Origin: Paraburkholderia sp. BCC1886
GTDB lineage: Bacteria > Pseudomonadota > Gammaproteobacteria > Burkholderiales > Burkholderiaceae
Direction: 5' to 3'
NCBI RefSeq assembly: GCF_900996245.1
Contig: NZ_CAAJGK010000096.1
Coordinates: forward strand, 62,001 to 126,000
Length of the DNA: 64,000 nt
Of this stretch, positions 9,601 to 20,867 are shown piece by piece (the stretch's first letter is position 1; every line of letters begins with the position of its first letter). A program made the translations under genes and the position numbers. The notes beneath the pieces were generated by a model, which made no database searches, was not told the origin of the DNA, and saw only the letters and a list, made by a program, of their open reading frames with translations.

Positions 9601-10019
9601 ATGATCGGCGAATCCGCCGGGTTGTACTGGCGGTAGGTCGGGTTGCTGCGCAGGGTGGTCGGCAGGTCGGCGCGCGCGGCCTGAATGGCCGCTTCGACAT
9701 CGCGCGCCGCGCCGTTGATGTCGCGCGTCAGGCCGAACTCGACCACGATCATCGAGGTACCCACCGAGTTCATCGAGGTCAGCTCCTGCACGTCGGCGAT
9801 CGTGCCGAGCCGTCGTTCGAGCGGCTCGGCCACGGTGGACGCCATGATGTCCGGGCTCGCGCCGGCCATGGTCGCCTGCACCACGATCACCGGGAAGGCG
9901 ATGTTGGGCAGCGGCGCGACCGGCAAGCGGAAATAGGCGAGGGCGCCGGCAATCAGGATCGCGACCGCCAGAAGCGTGGTCGCGACCGGGCGCCGGATGA
10001 AGAGCGCCGAAATGTTCAC
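6693..10019 (-). CDS. mdtC: MdtC-type RND efflux transporter with a long Ser/Thr-rich insertion
   Basis: 1108 residues with a GTG start (10017-10019) that overlaps the mdtB stop (GTGA). RND landmarks are clear: the first membrane helix after MNISALFIRRPVATT, GFVVDDAVVVLENIVRHMEEG in TM4, the long periplasmic loops, and the C-terminal GIVKKNGIMMVD block. MdtC proteins are usually about 1025-1040 residues. The excess is a stretch of roughly 70 residues (about 771-843, near 7490-7705) rich in Thr, Ser, Asn and Gly, placed in the second large periplasmic loop just before VPLSAMATF. The partner mdtB lacks it. It works with MdtB as a heteromeric proton-driven exporter; the family handles bile salts, novobiocin and similar compounds. 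The specificity here is unknown. Confidence 0.92.
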   Translation of the reverse strand: MNISALFIRRPVATTLLAVAILIAGALAYFRLPVAPLPNIAFPVIVVQATMAGASPDIMASTVAEPLERRLGTIADVQELTSMNSVGTSMIVVEFGLTRDINGAARDVEAAIQAARADLPTTLRSNPTYRQYNPADSPIMVLALTSDTLTKAQLYDSADSVIQQQLSQIKGVGQITLGGGALPSVRVELQPGKLNSYGLGLEDVRASIAAANADSAKGHLDEGKQRYVVTSNDQITSAAPYRDLIVAYRNNAPVFLRDVAQVRDSNENIRNAGLYNGKSAVLVIVYPTPGSNIVSTVAQIRNVLPSIEATLPSNVHVNVAVDRSESVRSSVSDTERTLFIAVLLVVGVVFIFLQSPRATLVPAVALPLSIVGTFAPMYLLGYSIDNLSLMALTIGTGFVVDDAVVVLENIVRHMEEGLSPKEAAIKGSGEVGFTVISMSISLVAVFLPIMLMPGVVGLLFHEFAVTLSIAIMISLLISLTVTPAMCAYVLSRDNASQSKARWAQWVERQFERFKEGYSNTLTAVLDHSLLVILLLIGLLVGNVFLLKALPATFFPEQDTGILMGQIIADQSISFPSMQKKLEQLQEIVQKDPAVQSVAGFTGGRALNTANVFIELKPLAQRHVTATQVVDRLRPKLDQVAGARLFLQAQQDLRIGGRQSAAEYQYTLTSDDSAALFKWTPLLVAALNKKRGQLTDVNSDLQQNGLQTYVTVNRATAARYGFAPNQIDSVLYDAFGQRSVSTIYNALNQYFVVMEVAPDYWQYPQMLNQIYLSTAAGNATGTAGTQMPGNTVSAPTTTSTTTSTTSTSSTSSLNSDAQANATTNSISNSKGGSSTGSADSTSAETMVPLSAMATFANSHTATQVNHQSGLVAATISFNLPAGGSLSEVGGTIQDTIREIGMPASVHGSFAGAAAAFSQSTSTIPLLIFAALAVVYIVLGVLYESSIHPLTILSTLPSAGIGATLALLIFGTPFSVIALIGMILLIGIVKKNGIMMVDVAIHLQRSENMPAKEAIHAAAVVRLRPIMMTTFAAVLGAVPLAIGIGQGASLRQPLGITVMGGLILSQVFTLYTTPVIYLYLDRLRFKLVKWSAGLPWNRDSAEPGQPETKA

Positions 10020-13000
10020 GGCGTGTCCTCCGCGGCTTCGCCCGGCGTCGCCGTGCGGTCATGACGATGGCGCCAGCGGTTCACGCGTTCGGCGGTGCGG
10101 TCGAAGAACAGATAGATGACCGGCGTCGTGAACAGCGTCAGCAACTGGCTGAGGGTCAGCCCACCGATGATCGCGAGCCCGAGCGGACGGCGCAGTTCCG
10201 AACCGGTGCCGGTGCCGAGCAGCATCGGCAGCGCGCCGAGCATGGCGGCGAGCGTGGTCATCAGGATCGGGCGGAAACGCAGCAGCGACGCCTGGAAAAT
10301 CGCCTCGCGCGACGGCTTGCCGTGATTGCGCTCGGCGTCGAGGGCGAAGTCCACGATCATGATCGCGTTCTTCTTGACGATGCCGATCAGCAGCACGATG
10401 CCGATAATGCCGATCACGTCGAGATCGCTGCCGGCGATCATCAGCGCGAGCAGTGCGCCGATGCCGGCCGAGGGCAGGGTGGAGAGAATCGTCACCGGAT
10501 GGATGAAGCTCTCGTACAGCACGCCGAGCACGATATACACGGCCACCAGCGCTGCGATCAGCAGATAGACCTCGCTGGAGAGCGAATCCTCGAACGCCTG
10601 CGCCGCGCCTTGCAGCGACGAGGTGATCGACGGTGGCAGGTTCACGGCCTGTTCGGCTGCGTGCACGTCCTTCACCGCGGTGCTGAGCGACGCGCCTTGC
10701 GCCAGGTTGAACGAAATCGTCACCGACGGGAATTGCGCCAGGTGGCTGATGGTCAGCGGCGACTTCGTGATCTCGATCTTCGCGATGGCCGACAGCGGCA
10801 CCTGGCCGGTGCTGCTGGTCTGGCTCGGCAAATACAGATCGCCGAGCGACTGCACGGTCGGAATCGACTCCGGCTTGGCCACCAGAATCACGCGGTATTG
10901 CGCGGACTGTTCGAAGATGGTCGAGACGATCCGTTGGCCGAGCGCGTCGTACAACGCGTTGTCGATGGTCGCGGGCGTGATGCCGAAGCGTGCGGCCAGT
11001 TGCCGGTTCACCTGCACGTTCACGCTCAGACCGTCGCTATTCATGTTGCTCTGCACGTCGGTCAGCGACGGAATTTTCTTCATCCGCGCGACGAGGTCGG
11101 GCACGTACTTCTGGAACGCCTGCTGGTTCGGGCCGCGCAGCACGAAGCTGTACTGGTTCGGCGACACGGTCGTATCGAGCGTCAGATCCTGCACCGGTTG
11201 CATATACAGCCTGACGCCGGGCACGTCCGCCACTTCCTGCTGAAGACGCCGCGCGATTTCGGCGGCGGTGTCGGAGCGCTTGCCATGCTCGCGCAGGTTG
11301 ATCAGGAAGCGGCCGTTGTTCAGCGTCGGATTCGTGCCGTCGATGCCGACATACGACGTGAGCGACGTCACGTCGGGGTCTTTGAGAATCGCTTCGGCGA
11401 GCGCGCTCTGCCGGTCCACCATCGCCGTGTACGAGACGGAGTTGTCGGCGACGCTGATGCCCTGGATTACGCCGACGTCCTGCGTCGGAAAGAGTCCCTT
11501 CGGAATCACGACGTACAGCAAGCCGGTGAGTACCACGGTGCCGATCGCCACTACCAGCGTCAGCACCTGGTGATCGAGCACCCAGGTCAAGCCGCGTTCG
11601 TAGGCCGCGAGCGTCTTGTCGAACAGACCTTCGCTGATGCGCTCGAAACGGCTCGGCTTGCGGTTCACCTGAGCGCGCAGCATCCGCGCGCAGAGCATCG
11701 GCACGACGGTGAGCGAGACCACCGCGGAGATCACGATGGTCACCGCCAGCGTCACCGCGAATTCGCTGAAGAGCCGGCCGATCACGCCGCCCATGAACAG
11801 CAGCGGAATCAGCACCGCGATCAGCGAAATGGTCAGCGAAAGAATCGTGAAGCCGATCTGCCCCGCGCCTTCGAGCGCGGCCTCGAGCGGCGTCTTGCCC
11901 TCCTCCAGATAGCGCACGATGTTCTCGATCATCACGATCGAGTCGTCCACCACGAAGCCGGTGGCGATGATGAGCGCCATCAGCGAGAGATTGTCGATCG
12001 AATAGCCGAGCTGATACATCACGGCCAGCGTGCCGATGAGCGAGACCGGCACCGAGACGCTTGGAATCAGCGTGGCCGGCACGTTACGCAGGAACACGAA
12101 AATCACCATCACGACCAGCGCGATGGCCAGCACCAGTTCGAGCGCGGCGTCGTCCACCGACGAACGGATCACGCCAGTGCTGTCCGAGACCACCGTGACT
12201 TTCATGCCGGCCGGCAGCGTCGATTCGAGCTGCGGCAACTGTTTCATGATCTGGTTGACGGTGGCGATCACGTTTGCGCCCGGCTGACGCTGCACGTTCA
12301 GCACGATGGCGGGCGCGCCGTTGTACCACGCGCCGCGCTCGACGTCCTGAGCGGCCGAGGTCACCCGCGCGACATCGGAGAGCAGAACCGGCGCGCCGTT
12401 CTGATAGGCGATGACCGTGCTCAGATAATCTTTCGGATCGCTGATCTGGTCGTTGCCGTTGATCGTGTAGTCGAGCTTCGGGCCGTCGAAGTTGCCCTTC
12501 GGCTGACTCACGTTGACATAGCTGAGCAGCGTGCGCAGATCGTCGATATTCAGGCCGTAGGCGGCCAGTTTGTGCGGGTCGGCTTCCACACGCACGGCGG
12601 GCACGTTGCCGCCGCTGGTGGTCACCACGCCCACGCCCGAGACTTCGGAAATCTTGGTGCCGAGGCGGTTGTTGGCGGCGTCCTCGAGTTGCGTGAGCGA
12701 CATCGACTTCGAGGTGACCGCGAGCGTCAGGATCGGCTGGTCGGCCGGGTTCACCTTCGCGTAGGTCGGCGGTCCGGGCAGGCCGGTCGGCAGATAGCTG
12801 TTGGCCGCGTTGATCGCCTGCTGCACGTTCTGCTGCGCGATGTCGAGGTTCAGAGACAGGTCGAACTGCAGCGTGATGACCGACGCGCCGTCCGAGCTGT
12901 ACGAGGTCATCTGCTGCAAACCGGGAATCTCGCCGAGTTGCACTTCGAGCGGTGCGGTGACGGTGGTCGCCATCACGTCCGGGCTCGCGCCGGGATAGAA

Positions 13001-13147
13001 GGTCTGCACCTGGATGGTCGGATAGTCGACCGTGGGCAGGGACGAGACCGGCAACATGCGCATGGCGACGAGGCCCACCATCACGAGGGCGATCATCAGC
13101 AGCAGCGTCGCCACCGGTCGAAGAATGAACAGACGGGAAATATTCAT
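10016..13147 (-). CDS. mdtB: MdtB-type RND efflux transporter
   Basis: 1043 residues, standard RND size. It shows MNISRLFILRPVATLLLM at the N-terminus, the TM4 motif GFVVDDSIVMIENIVRYLEEG with the proton-relay Asp pair, two large periplasmic loops, and GIVKKNAIMIVDFALDAER in the second half. The order mdtA-mdtB-mdtC-channel is that of MdtABC/MuxABC operons, in which B and C form a mixed trimer. It starts 18 bases after the mdtA stop and overlaps mdtC by 4 bases, so expression is coupled. It sits in the inner membrane and uses the proton gradient. Confidence 0.93.
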   Translation of the reverse strand: MNISRLFILRPVATLLLMIALVMVGLVAMRMLPVSSLPTVDYPTIQVQTFYPGASPDVMATTVTAPLEVQLGEIPGLQQMTSYSSDGASVITLQFDLSLNLDIAQQNVQQAINAANSYLPTGLPGPPTYAKVNPADQPILTLAVTSKSMSLTQLEDAANNRLGTKISEVSGVGVVTTSGGNVPAVRVEADPHKLAAYGLNIDDLRTLLSYVNVSQPKGNFDGPKLDYTINGNDQISDPKDYLSTVIAYQNGAPVLLSDVARVTSAAQDVERGAWYNGAPAIVLNVQRQPGANVIATVNQIMKQLPQLESTLPAGMKVTVVSDSTGVIRSSVDDAALELVLAIALVVMVIFVFLRNVPATLIPSVSVPVSLIGTLAVMYQLGYSIDNLSLMALIIATGFVVDDSIVMIENIVRYLEEGKTPLEAALEGAGQIGFTILSLTISLIAVLIPLLFMGGVIGRLFSEFAVTLAVTIVISAVVSLTVVPMLCARMLRAQVNRKPSRFERISEGLFDKTLAAYERGLTWVLDHQVLTLVVAIGTVVLTGLLYVVIPKGLFPTQDVGVIQGISVADNSVSYTAMVDRQSALAEAILKDPDVTSLTSYVGIDGTNPTLNNGRFLINLREHGKRSDTAAEIARRLQQEVADVPGVRLYMQPVQDLTLDTTVSPNQYSFVLRGPNQQAFQKYVPDLVARMKKIPSLTDVQSNMNSDGLSVNVQVNRQLAARFGITPATIDNALYDALGQRIVSTIFEQSAQYRVILVAKPESIPTVQSLGDLYLPSQTSSTGQVPLSAIAKIEITKSPLTISHLAQFPSVTISFNLAQGASLSTAVKDVHAAEQAVNLPPSITSSLQGAAQAFEDSLSSEVYLLIAALVAVYIVLGVLYESFIHPVTILSTLPSAGIGALLALMIAGSDLDVIGIIGIVLLIGIVKKNAIMIVDFALDAERNHGKPSREAIFQASLLRFRPILMTTLAAMLGALPMLLGTGTGSELRRPLGLAIIGGLTLSQLLTLFTTPVIYLFFDRTAERVNRWRHRHDRTATPGEAAEDTP

Positions 13148-13165
13148 CGGCGCGTGGGTCCGCTA

Positions 13166-14452
13166 CTACGAAGCCGCAACGGCAGAGGCGGCGCTCGACG
13201 CCGCCGACGCGGGTGCCGCAGCTGACGCGCCCGAGGCACCCGATGCGGTCGCTGGCGCTGCCGGCGCCGATGCGCCACTGGCTGGCGTGGCTGGCGTGGC
13301 TGGTGCGGCGGCTTCCGTGCGCGGTTTGATCTTCGCGCCGTCGTTCAGCCGGTCGGTGCCGTCGGTCACCACCACGTTGCCGGCCGCGAGACCGGACGTG
13401 ATGACCGTGTTCTTGCCGTCGCTCGGTCCCAGCGTGACCTTGTGCACGGAGACCGCATTGTTCGCGTCGACCAGATACACGTAGTTGCCCGGCGCGCCGG
13501 TTTGCACGGCGGGGGTCGGCACGAGCACGACGTTCTGCAGCGTATCCACCAGCAGCTTCACGTTGACGAATTCGTTGGGGAATAGCGCTTCGTCGTCGTT
13601 GGGGAACGAGGCGCGCAGGCTGACGGTGCCGGTGGCGGTGGCCATCTGGTTGCTCACGGCGTACAGCTTGCCGGTCGCGATTTCATGCGAGTTGTCGCTG
13701 CTATAGGCGGTGACGGTAAGCGCCGCACCGGTATTGAGTCGTTGCACGACGCTCGCGAGCGAGTCCTGCGGCACGGTGAATTGCACGGTAGTCGGCTTCA
13801 CCGTAGTGATGACGACGATACCCGTGCTGGACGAGGCCGTGACGTAATTGCCCGGATCAACCAGACGCAGCCCGACCTTGCCGGACACCGGCGCGGTGAT
13901 GCGGCAATAGGCCAGATCGAGGTCGTATTGCGCGATGTTCGCGAGGTCCACCTTGACCGCGGCTTCGTCCTGCTGCACGAGGAACTGCTGATCCGCGAAG
14001 GTCTGTTCGGCGATCGACTTGTGTTCGTTCAACTGGGTGTAGCGGGCGAGATCGGCGCGGGCCTGGGCCAGCGCGGCGCGGTCTTTGGCGAGCGTCGCCT
14101 CGGCTTGCTGCTTGTCGATCTCGTACTGACGCGGATCGATCTGCGCGAGGAACTGGCCTTTCTTGACCTCTTCGCCTTCGTGATAGCCGACCTGCGTGAG
14201 GTAGCCGCTCAACTGCGGCAGCACGGTGACCGTGGCGGTCGGCGTGACCGTGCCCAGTTCGCTGAGGGTGACCGGCATCGAGCCGAGCGTCGCGCTCGCC
14301 ACGGTCACTACGGTAGGTGCGGCGGCACGCACCGGCTTCCTGCGCGTCAGCAGATGGAAGGCGACAAACGCGATCAGCGCCAGCACGATGACAATCAGCA
14401 GAATGAGCCCGCGTCGGGGGCGTTTCGGTTGCCTGGACACGGCTTCGCTCAT
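13166..14452 (-). CDS. mdtA: MdtA-type membrane-fusion (periplasmic adaptor) protein
   Basis: 428 residues from ATG 14450-14452, preceded by GGAG about 6 bases upstream; a TTG start four codons earlier is less likely. After a basic N-terminus there is one membrane anchor (LILLIVIVLALIAFVAFHLL), then the lipoyl/hairpin/barrel layout of adaptors: GYLTQVGYHEGEEVKKGQ, a coiled-coil hairpin of about 60 residues, and ITAPVSGKVGLRLVDPGNYV. The last about 45 residues are almost only Ala, Pro, Ser and Gly, a low-complexity tail not needed by the family. It bridges the MdtBC trimer to the outer-membrane channel encoded at the end of the operon. Confidence 0.93.
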   Translation of the reverse strand: MSEAVSRQPKRPRRGLILLIVIVLALIAFVAFHLLTRRKPVRAAAPTVVTVASATLGSMPVTLSELGTVTPTATVTVLPQLSGYLTQVGYHEGEEVKKGQFLAQIDPRQYEIDKQQAEATLAKDRAALAQARADLARYTQLNEHKSIAEQTFADQQFLVQQDEAAVKVDLANIAQYDLDLAYCRITAPVSGKVGLRLVDPGNYVTASSSTGIVVITTVKPTTVQFTVPQDSLASVVQRLNTGAALTVTAYSSDNSHEIATGKLYAVSNQMATATGTVSLRASFPNDDEALFPNEFVNVKLLVDTLQNVVLVPTPAVQTGAPGNYVYLVDANNAVSVHKVTLGPSDGKNTVITSGLAAGNVVVTDGTDRLNDGAKIKPRTEAAAPATPATPASGASAPAAPATASGASGASAAAPASAASSAASAVAAS

Positions 14453-14464
14453 AGAGGTCTCCAA

Positions 14465-14924
14465 AAACAGGTACTGGCGGTGATGGTTGAAATGGGATTG
14501 ATTTTCTTTGAACCCGGAGAAACGCTTTGTTACGTTTCTATCGGGTCTTTATGAAAGTTATCTGTAATCCGGGTAACTCGAATCCTGTGTTGCGTCGGAA
14601 TTAATTGTTCTTTGAAGCCATTGCACAATAGCGTCGCCGATTGCCCGGGCGCGGCCGGAAAGGCGCGTCCATCAGGGTGAAGAGCGGGATTTGCACCGCA
14701 CACGCAGCGCCGCGGCTTAACGAAAAAGCCGGTCGATCGACTATACCGAGGTATCCCCGCATTAGATATTTTCGATTATTACTGTTCGTGAGCAAGCCGG
14801 TCGCAACAGCAATGCGTATGCCTGGATTTCTTTCGTTATGAAAGATATCCGCTTTAACGCGTTTTAATTCGGGGTGTGCGAGGGAGAGGACCGGACGCTA
14901 TCCGGTCGCTCGAATAGCGGGCAG
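14465..14924. other. Intergenic region upstream of the mdt operon
   Basis: About 460 bases between the mdtA start and the stop of the ABC binding protein, both on the minus strand. The half nearest mdtA (14500-14640) is noticeably AT-richer than its surroundings and must hold the operon promoter. No convincing gene, repeat or operator was found; the short open frames have no family-like sequence. Confidence 0.4.
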
Positions 14925-15923
14925 TTACTTCGCCGCTGAATGGGTGTTCGCGATGTCCACGACCGCCTGCTTCACGTCGATGGCGTGCGGAATCAGCTTG
15001 CTGTGGAACGCGAGATCGGCGGAATGCTGTTGGGCCTCGACGACTTTGGCATTGATCGGATAAGTGACACCCCATTCGAGCCGCGGCAAGGCCGTTTGCC
15101 ATACCTCGTGCGGAACGCCGGTGTTCTTGCTGAGCAGATCGATCGTCTCTTCGGGATGGGCGAGGCTGTACTTCGTTTGCTGCGCGAGTTGATCGAAGAG
15201 CAGTCGCAATGCCGCCGGGTAAGTCGTGGCGAAACTGCGCGTCGAAATGTAGAAGCCATACTGCGGTTGCGACAGGTCGCCAATCTTGACGATCGTGCGC
15301 GCACCCGTGGCGCGTTCGGTGTCCGCGTAGCGCGGGTCCGGTACGGCCCACGCATCGATGTCGCCGCGCTCGAAGGCGGCGCGCGCGTCGCTATAGGCGA
15401 GATACGTGAAGTGCGTGGAGGCGGGATCGATACCGGCGTCGGCAAGTGCCTGCAACACGAACAGATGCCCTTGCGAGCCCTTCGCAAAGGCGATCTTTTT
15501 TCCCACCAGATCGCGCACGTTTCTAATCGGCGAATTCTTCGCGACGATGATGCCGTAACTCGTGCGCATGACCGGCAGATTGGCCACGTACACCAATGCT
15601 GGCGCGCTGCCGGCCTGCGCGAGAATGGGCGGCGTGGAACCCACGGTGCCGACGTCGACATCGCCGCTATTGATTGCTTCGATTAAAGGCGCGCCATAGA
15701 CGAATTCAATCCACTTCACTTTCACGTGATAAGGCGCGAAGGCTTTCTCCAGATTGCCCGACAGACGGAGCGCGACGAGTCCGTCGCCCTTCTGGATACC
15801 GATGCGGATTTCCTGCGGGTACGCATCGGCCGGGTAAGCCGGAGTCGTGGCATCGAAGCTGAACAGCAGTGCGGCGAGTGGGGCGATGAGGCGCCTCAGG
15901 GAGATTCTTGCGGTGGCATTCAA
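14925..15923 (-). CDS. ABC substrate-binding protein, aliphatic-sulfonate (SsuA/TauA) type
   Basis: 332 residues with a signal peptide (basic MNATARISLRRL, hydrophobic core, cleavage near AYPADA). The mature part is a NMT1/SsuA-like periplasmic binding protein: IRIGIQKGDGLVALR, INSGDVDVGTVGSTPP, DLVGKKIAFAKGSQGH, and FERGDIDAWAVPDPRYA. Such proteins deliver sulfonates, taurine or aromatic sulfonate/nitrile compounds to an ABC importer. It lies 22 bases after an FMN monooxygenase in the same direction, so the two form an operon for a sulfur or nitrogen source. No permease or ATPase gene is next to it, which is unusual; it may serve a transporter encoded elsewhere. Confidence 0.88.
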   Translation of the reverse strand: MNATARISLRRLIAPLAALLFSFDATTPAYPADAYPQEIRIGIQKGDGLVALRLSGNLEKAFAPYHVKVKWIEFVYGAPLIEAINSGDVDVGTVGSTPPILAQAGSAPALVYVANLPVMRTSYGIIVAKNSPIRNVRDLVGKKIAFAKGSQGHLFVLQALADAGIDPASTHFTYLAYSDARAAFERGDIDAWAVPDPRYADTERATGARTIVKIGDLSQPQYGFYISTRSFATTYPAALRLLFDQLAQQTKYSLAHPEETIDLLSKNTGVPHEVWQTALPRLEWGVTYPINAKVVEAQQHSADLAFHSKLIPHAIDVKQAVVDIANTHSAAK

Positions 15924-15945
15924 GAGGGAAGTCCCGTGCGGTAGG

Positions 15946-17274
15946 TCAGGAAGGAAAATAGCGATTGGCGGGACGCGGCAAACCGTAATGGCCGCGCAGC
16001 GTGTCGGCTTCGTATTCGCGACGGAATAGCCCGCGCTTCTGCAAGAGCGGCACGACCTGATCGACGAACACGTCGAGTTGCGCGGGCAGAACCGGCGGCA
16101 TCACATTGAAGCCGTCGGCCGCGCCGTTCTCCGTCCATTCGGCGATGACGTCCGCGATATGCTCCGGCGTGCCCGCCAGCGCAAAGTGTCCGCGTGCGCC
16201 CGCGAGCCGGTGCAACAGACCGCGCAACGTCAGCCGTTCGCGTGCGACGAGGTTCGTGATGACGGCGGCGCGGCTTTGCGCGGCCTGCACGGTGGACGGG
16301 TCGGGAAAGTCGTCGACGGACAGCGGGTGGTCGAGTCGCAGCGACGAAAAATCGTAGCCGCCGAAACGGTCCGAGAGACGCGCGAGTCCCACGCTGACCT
16401 CGGTGAGCGCGTTCAACTCTTCGTGCAAGGCCTGCGCTTGTGCTTCAGTCGCGCCGATGGTCGCGCTCAAGCCCGGCAGTATCACGATGTGGTCCGCCGC
16501 GCGTCCGCGTGCGAGCGCGGCCGCTTTCAGATCGCGATAGAAGTCGATGGCCGATGCCTGAGTCAGATGTGCGGTGAAGACCGCTTCCGCGTATTGCGCG
16601 GCGAACTGCTTGCCCGCCGTGGACGAGCCGGCCTGCACGAGCACCGGCCAGCCTTGCGGCGGCCGCGGCAGATTCAACGGGCCGGCGACCTGGTAGAACC
16701 TGCCCTTGTGCTCGATCGGCCGCACGCGCGACGGGTCCACATAACGGCCAGCGGCGATGTCGTCGAGCACGGCGTCGTCGGCCCAACTGTCCCACAGCCC
16801 GGTGACGACTTCGAGAAACTCATGCGCTCGTGCATAACGCTCGGCGTGTTCTATCTGCTGCTCGTAGCCGAAGTTCGGCCCTGCACCCCCGACCCAGGAA
16901 GTCACGATGTTCCAGCCGACCCGTCCACGCGTGATGTGATCGAGCGAAGCAAACTGACGCGCCAGATTGAACGGTTCGGTGTACGTGGTGGAGGCGGTGG
17001 CGATCAGTCCGATGCGCTGCGTGACGTGCGCGAGCGCCGCAAGCAGGGTGAGGGGTTCGAGCCCGCCGGTGGCGACGAACTGCGCGCCATCGTTGAGCGC
17101 TAACGCATCCGCGAAAAAGATCGAATCGAAGCGGCCCTTCTCGGCCTGGGTGGCGAGTCCCGCGTAATAGTCGATGTCGGTAAGCGCGTGCCGCGATGCG
17201 CCGGGGTGACGCCAGCCGGCCTCATGGTGGCCGCGGCCGTGAACGAACAGATTGAGATGGATTTGTCTGGGCAT
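15946..17274 (-). CDS. FMN-dependent monooxygenase of the NtaA/SnaA/DszA family
   Basis: 442 residues, the usual length. It has luciferase-like TIM-barrel features: HLNLFVHGRGHHEAGWRHP at the N-terminus, LEPLTLLAALAHVTQRIGLIATASTTYTEPFNLAR, GRVGWNIVTSW, and VLVQAGSSTAGKQFAAQYAEAVF. Known members hydroxylate nitrilotriacetate, desulfurise dibenzothiophene sulfone or attack other C-N and C-S bonds, using FMNH2 from a separate reductase. No reductase gene is adjacent. Operon with the downstream sulfonate-type binding protein points to use of an organosulfur compound (inference). The start is ATG at 17272-17274, with only a weak ribosome site before it. Confidence 0.9.
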   Translation of the reverse strand: MPRQIHLNLFVHGRGHHEAGWRHPGASRHALTDIDYYAGLATQAEKGRFDSIFFADALALNDGAQFVATGGLEPLTLLAALAHVTQRIGLIATASTTYTEPFNLARQFASLDHITRGRVGWNIVTSWVGGAGPNFGYEQQIEHAERYARAHEFLEVVTGLWDSWADDAVLDDIAAGRYVDPSRVRPIEHKGRFYQVAGPLNLPRPPQGWPVLVQAGSSTAGKQFAAQYAEAVFTAHLTQASAIDFYRDLKAAALARGRAADHIVILPGLSATIGATEAQAQALHEELNALTEVSVGLARLSDRFGGYDFSSLRLDHPLSVDDFPDPSTVQAAQSRAAVITNLVARERLTLRGLLHRLAGARGHFALAGTPEHIADVIAEWTENGAADGFNVMPPVLPAQLDVFVDQVVPLLQKRGLFRREYEADTLRGHYGLPRPANRYFPS

Positions 17275-17779
17275 GACGTGAGCACCACGCTGACCGGCAC
17301 CAGGCCATCCTGGCGCAACGCGCGAACGATTTTAGGTGCCCGTCGCGCTCGCGCTAACCATCAACGTGTCATATCGATATGGCTTAAGACGGGAAGCAAT
17401 GTGCGGCGCGCAGCGTGTGTTCAAGGTTTCCTCATATCAATCGAAGCATGGTTTTTTGCGCGGGAATGTCGGGAAATTTTTCCTTCGATCGACCTGCTCG
17501 CCAAGGCGTCGTGCGCGTGATCGGGAAGATTGTCGAAATTATTCCTTATCGACCGCGCTTCAATTTCGGTGCACGAACGAAGCGTTTATACTTCGCTTTC
17601 CAAAAAGTTCAATGCTTTAAAAGCCTTGGCCAATTCAAAGCGTCTGCTTCGTCAGCTACGAACGTGAATTCGACGTTCACCGGTTTTCCCTCGCTATACA
17701 TAACGCTAGAAAGCGGGACGTCGTCGTGCGATCTCGCCGCATCCTCGGGGATAACCTGCTCCTGGCAACACATCCGCAC
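17275..17779. other. AT-richer divergent intergenic region
   Basis: About 505 bases between the divergent monooxygenase and the secreted glycosidase. It is clearly less GC-rich than the flanks from about 17350 to 17720. A TATACA hexamer near 17694 could be a -10 for the rightward gene, but no good -35 matches it. The overlapping short open frames on the plus strand have no recognisable content. I see no operator-like repeat. Confidence 0.4.
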
Positions 17780-20071
<2,292 letters not shown>

Positions 20072-20080
20072 GCAGTTAGA

Positions 20081-20770
20081 TCAACGACCGTGCATCGACT
20101 CTATCCCGCGAAGAATCAGATCGATTCCCGCGAGAAAGTCGGCACGGTCGTCATGCGCGCTCAACTTCGCGGCGATGCTGCGCGTGAAGGGATAGTCGTT
20201 CGCATCGAGTTGCGACCATGCCGTCGCCACGTCTTCCAGAAAATCGGTTCGATCCGTGCCCTGTGTGAGGGCGATATGCGTGTTCGCGGCGTTCTGCCCG
20301 CCCACGCCGAGGATGTAATGCAGTAATGCCGATACCGTGGCCCACTGCGCCTTCGCAGGCACGCGAAGCGCGCGGACCTGCTGGCCAAGGCATTCGAGTA
20401 CGCGCACCATCGGCAATTCCCACGGCGCACGGGTCAGCGCCGCGCCGACCCAGGGATGCGCATCGATAGCGTCGAACATGCCGAGCGCGAATGTGCGGAT
20501 CGTGGCTGCCGGTTTGGCGCCAGCCGGCGGCAGGCTCACCGTCCCGGCGATGATGGTGTCGCACGCGGCGGTAAGCAGGGCGCTGCGATTGTCGATGTGC
20601 CAGTAAATGGCGCCCGGACCCGTCTCGAGACGCTGCGATAGTGCGCGAAAAGTCAGACCGCTCTCGCCGCTTTCATCGAGGATTTCGATCGACACTTCGA
20701 TAATCCGCTCGCGAGAGAGCGAATCTTTTTGCCGTTGCGTGCCGTGTGTTTTCTTGACCATGGGCGCCAT
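20081..20770 (-). CDS. TetR-family repressor
   Basis: 229 residues from the ATG at 20768-20770; MVKKTHG three codons later is equally possible, and longer upstream frames run through the operator region. The N-terminal HTH is evident: RERIIEVSIEILDESGESGLTFRAL then ETGPGAIYWHIDNRSALL. The C-terminal part resembles the TetR-C ligand domain of tetracycline-type regulators (GVGGQNAAN, DRTDFLE). Divergent from a TetX-like flavin monooxygenase, with two copies of a palindrome between them, so it very probably represses that gene and itself. The inducer is unknown. Confidence 0.88.
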   Translation of the reverse strand: MAPMVKKTHGTQRQKDSLSRERIIEVSIEILDESGESGLTFRALSQRLETGPGAIYWHIDNRSALLTAACDTIIAGTVSLPPAGAKPAATIRTFALGMFDAIDAHPWVGAALTRAPWELPMVRVLECLGQQVRALRVPAKAQWATVSALLHYILGVGGQNAANTHIALTQGTDRTDFLEDVATAWSQLDANDYPFTRSIAAKLSAHDDRADFLAGIDLILRGIESMHGR

Positions 20771-20781
20771 CTTGACACAAA

Positions 20782-20820
20782 TGGAATGCTGTTCCAAGAT
20801 CCCGCTGGAATGACGTTCCA
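20782..20820. promoter_or_regulatory. Two palindromic operators between tetR and the TetX-like gene
   Basis: TGGAATGCTGTTCCA (20782-20796) and TGGAATGACGTTCCA (20806-20820) are two copies of the same palindrome, TGGAAT-N3-GTTCCA, 24 bp centre to centre. They sit between the start of the TetR gene and the start of the divergent flavin monooxygenase. This is the expected layout of a TetR-family operator pair; binding by the adjacent protein is inferred. Confidence 0.75.
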
Positions 20821-20867
20821 TTAACCACGGTGGCCGCATGGCGGCCTTCGGTTCGAGAGGCAATCGC

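Noticed and set aside
10061..13225. Plus-strand open frame of 1054 codons over mdtB
   Set aside because: Antisense shadow of the MdtB gene; extremely rich in Arg, His and Asp.
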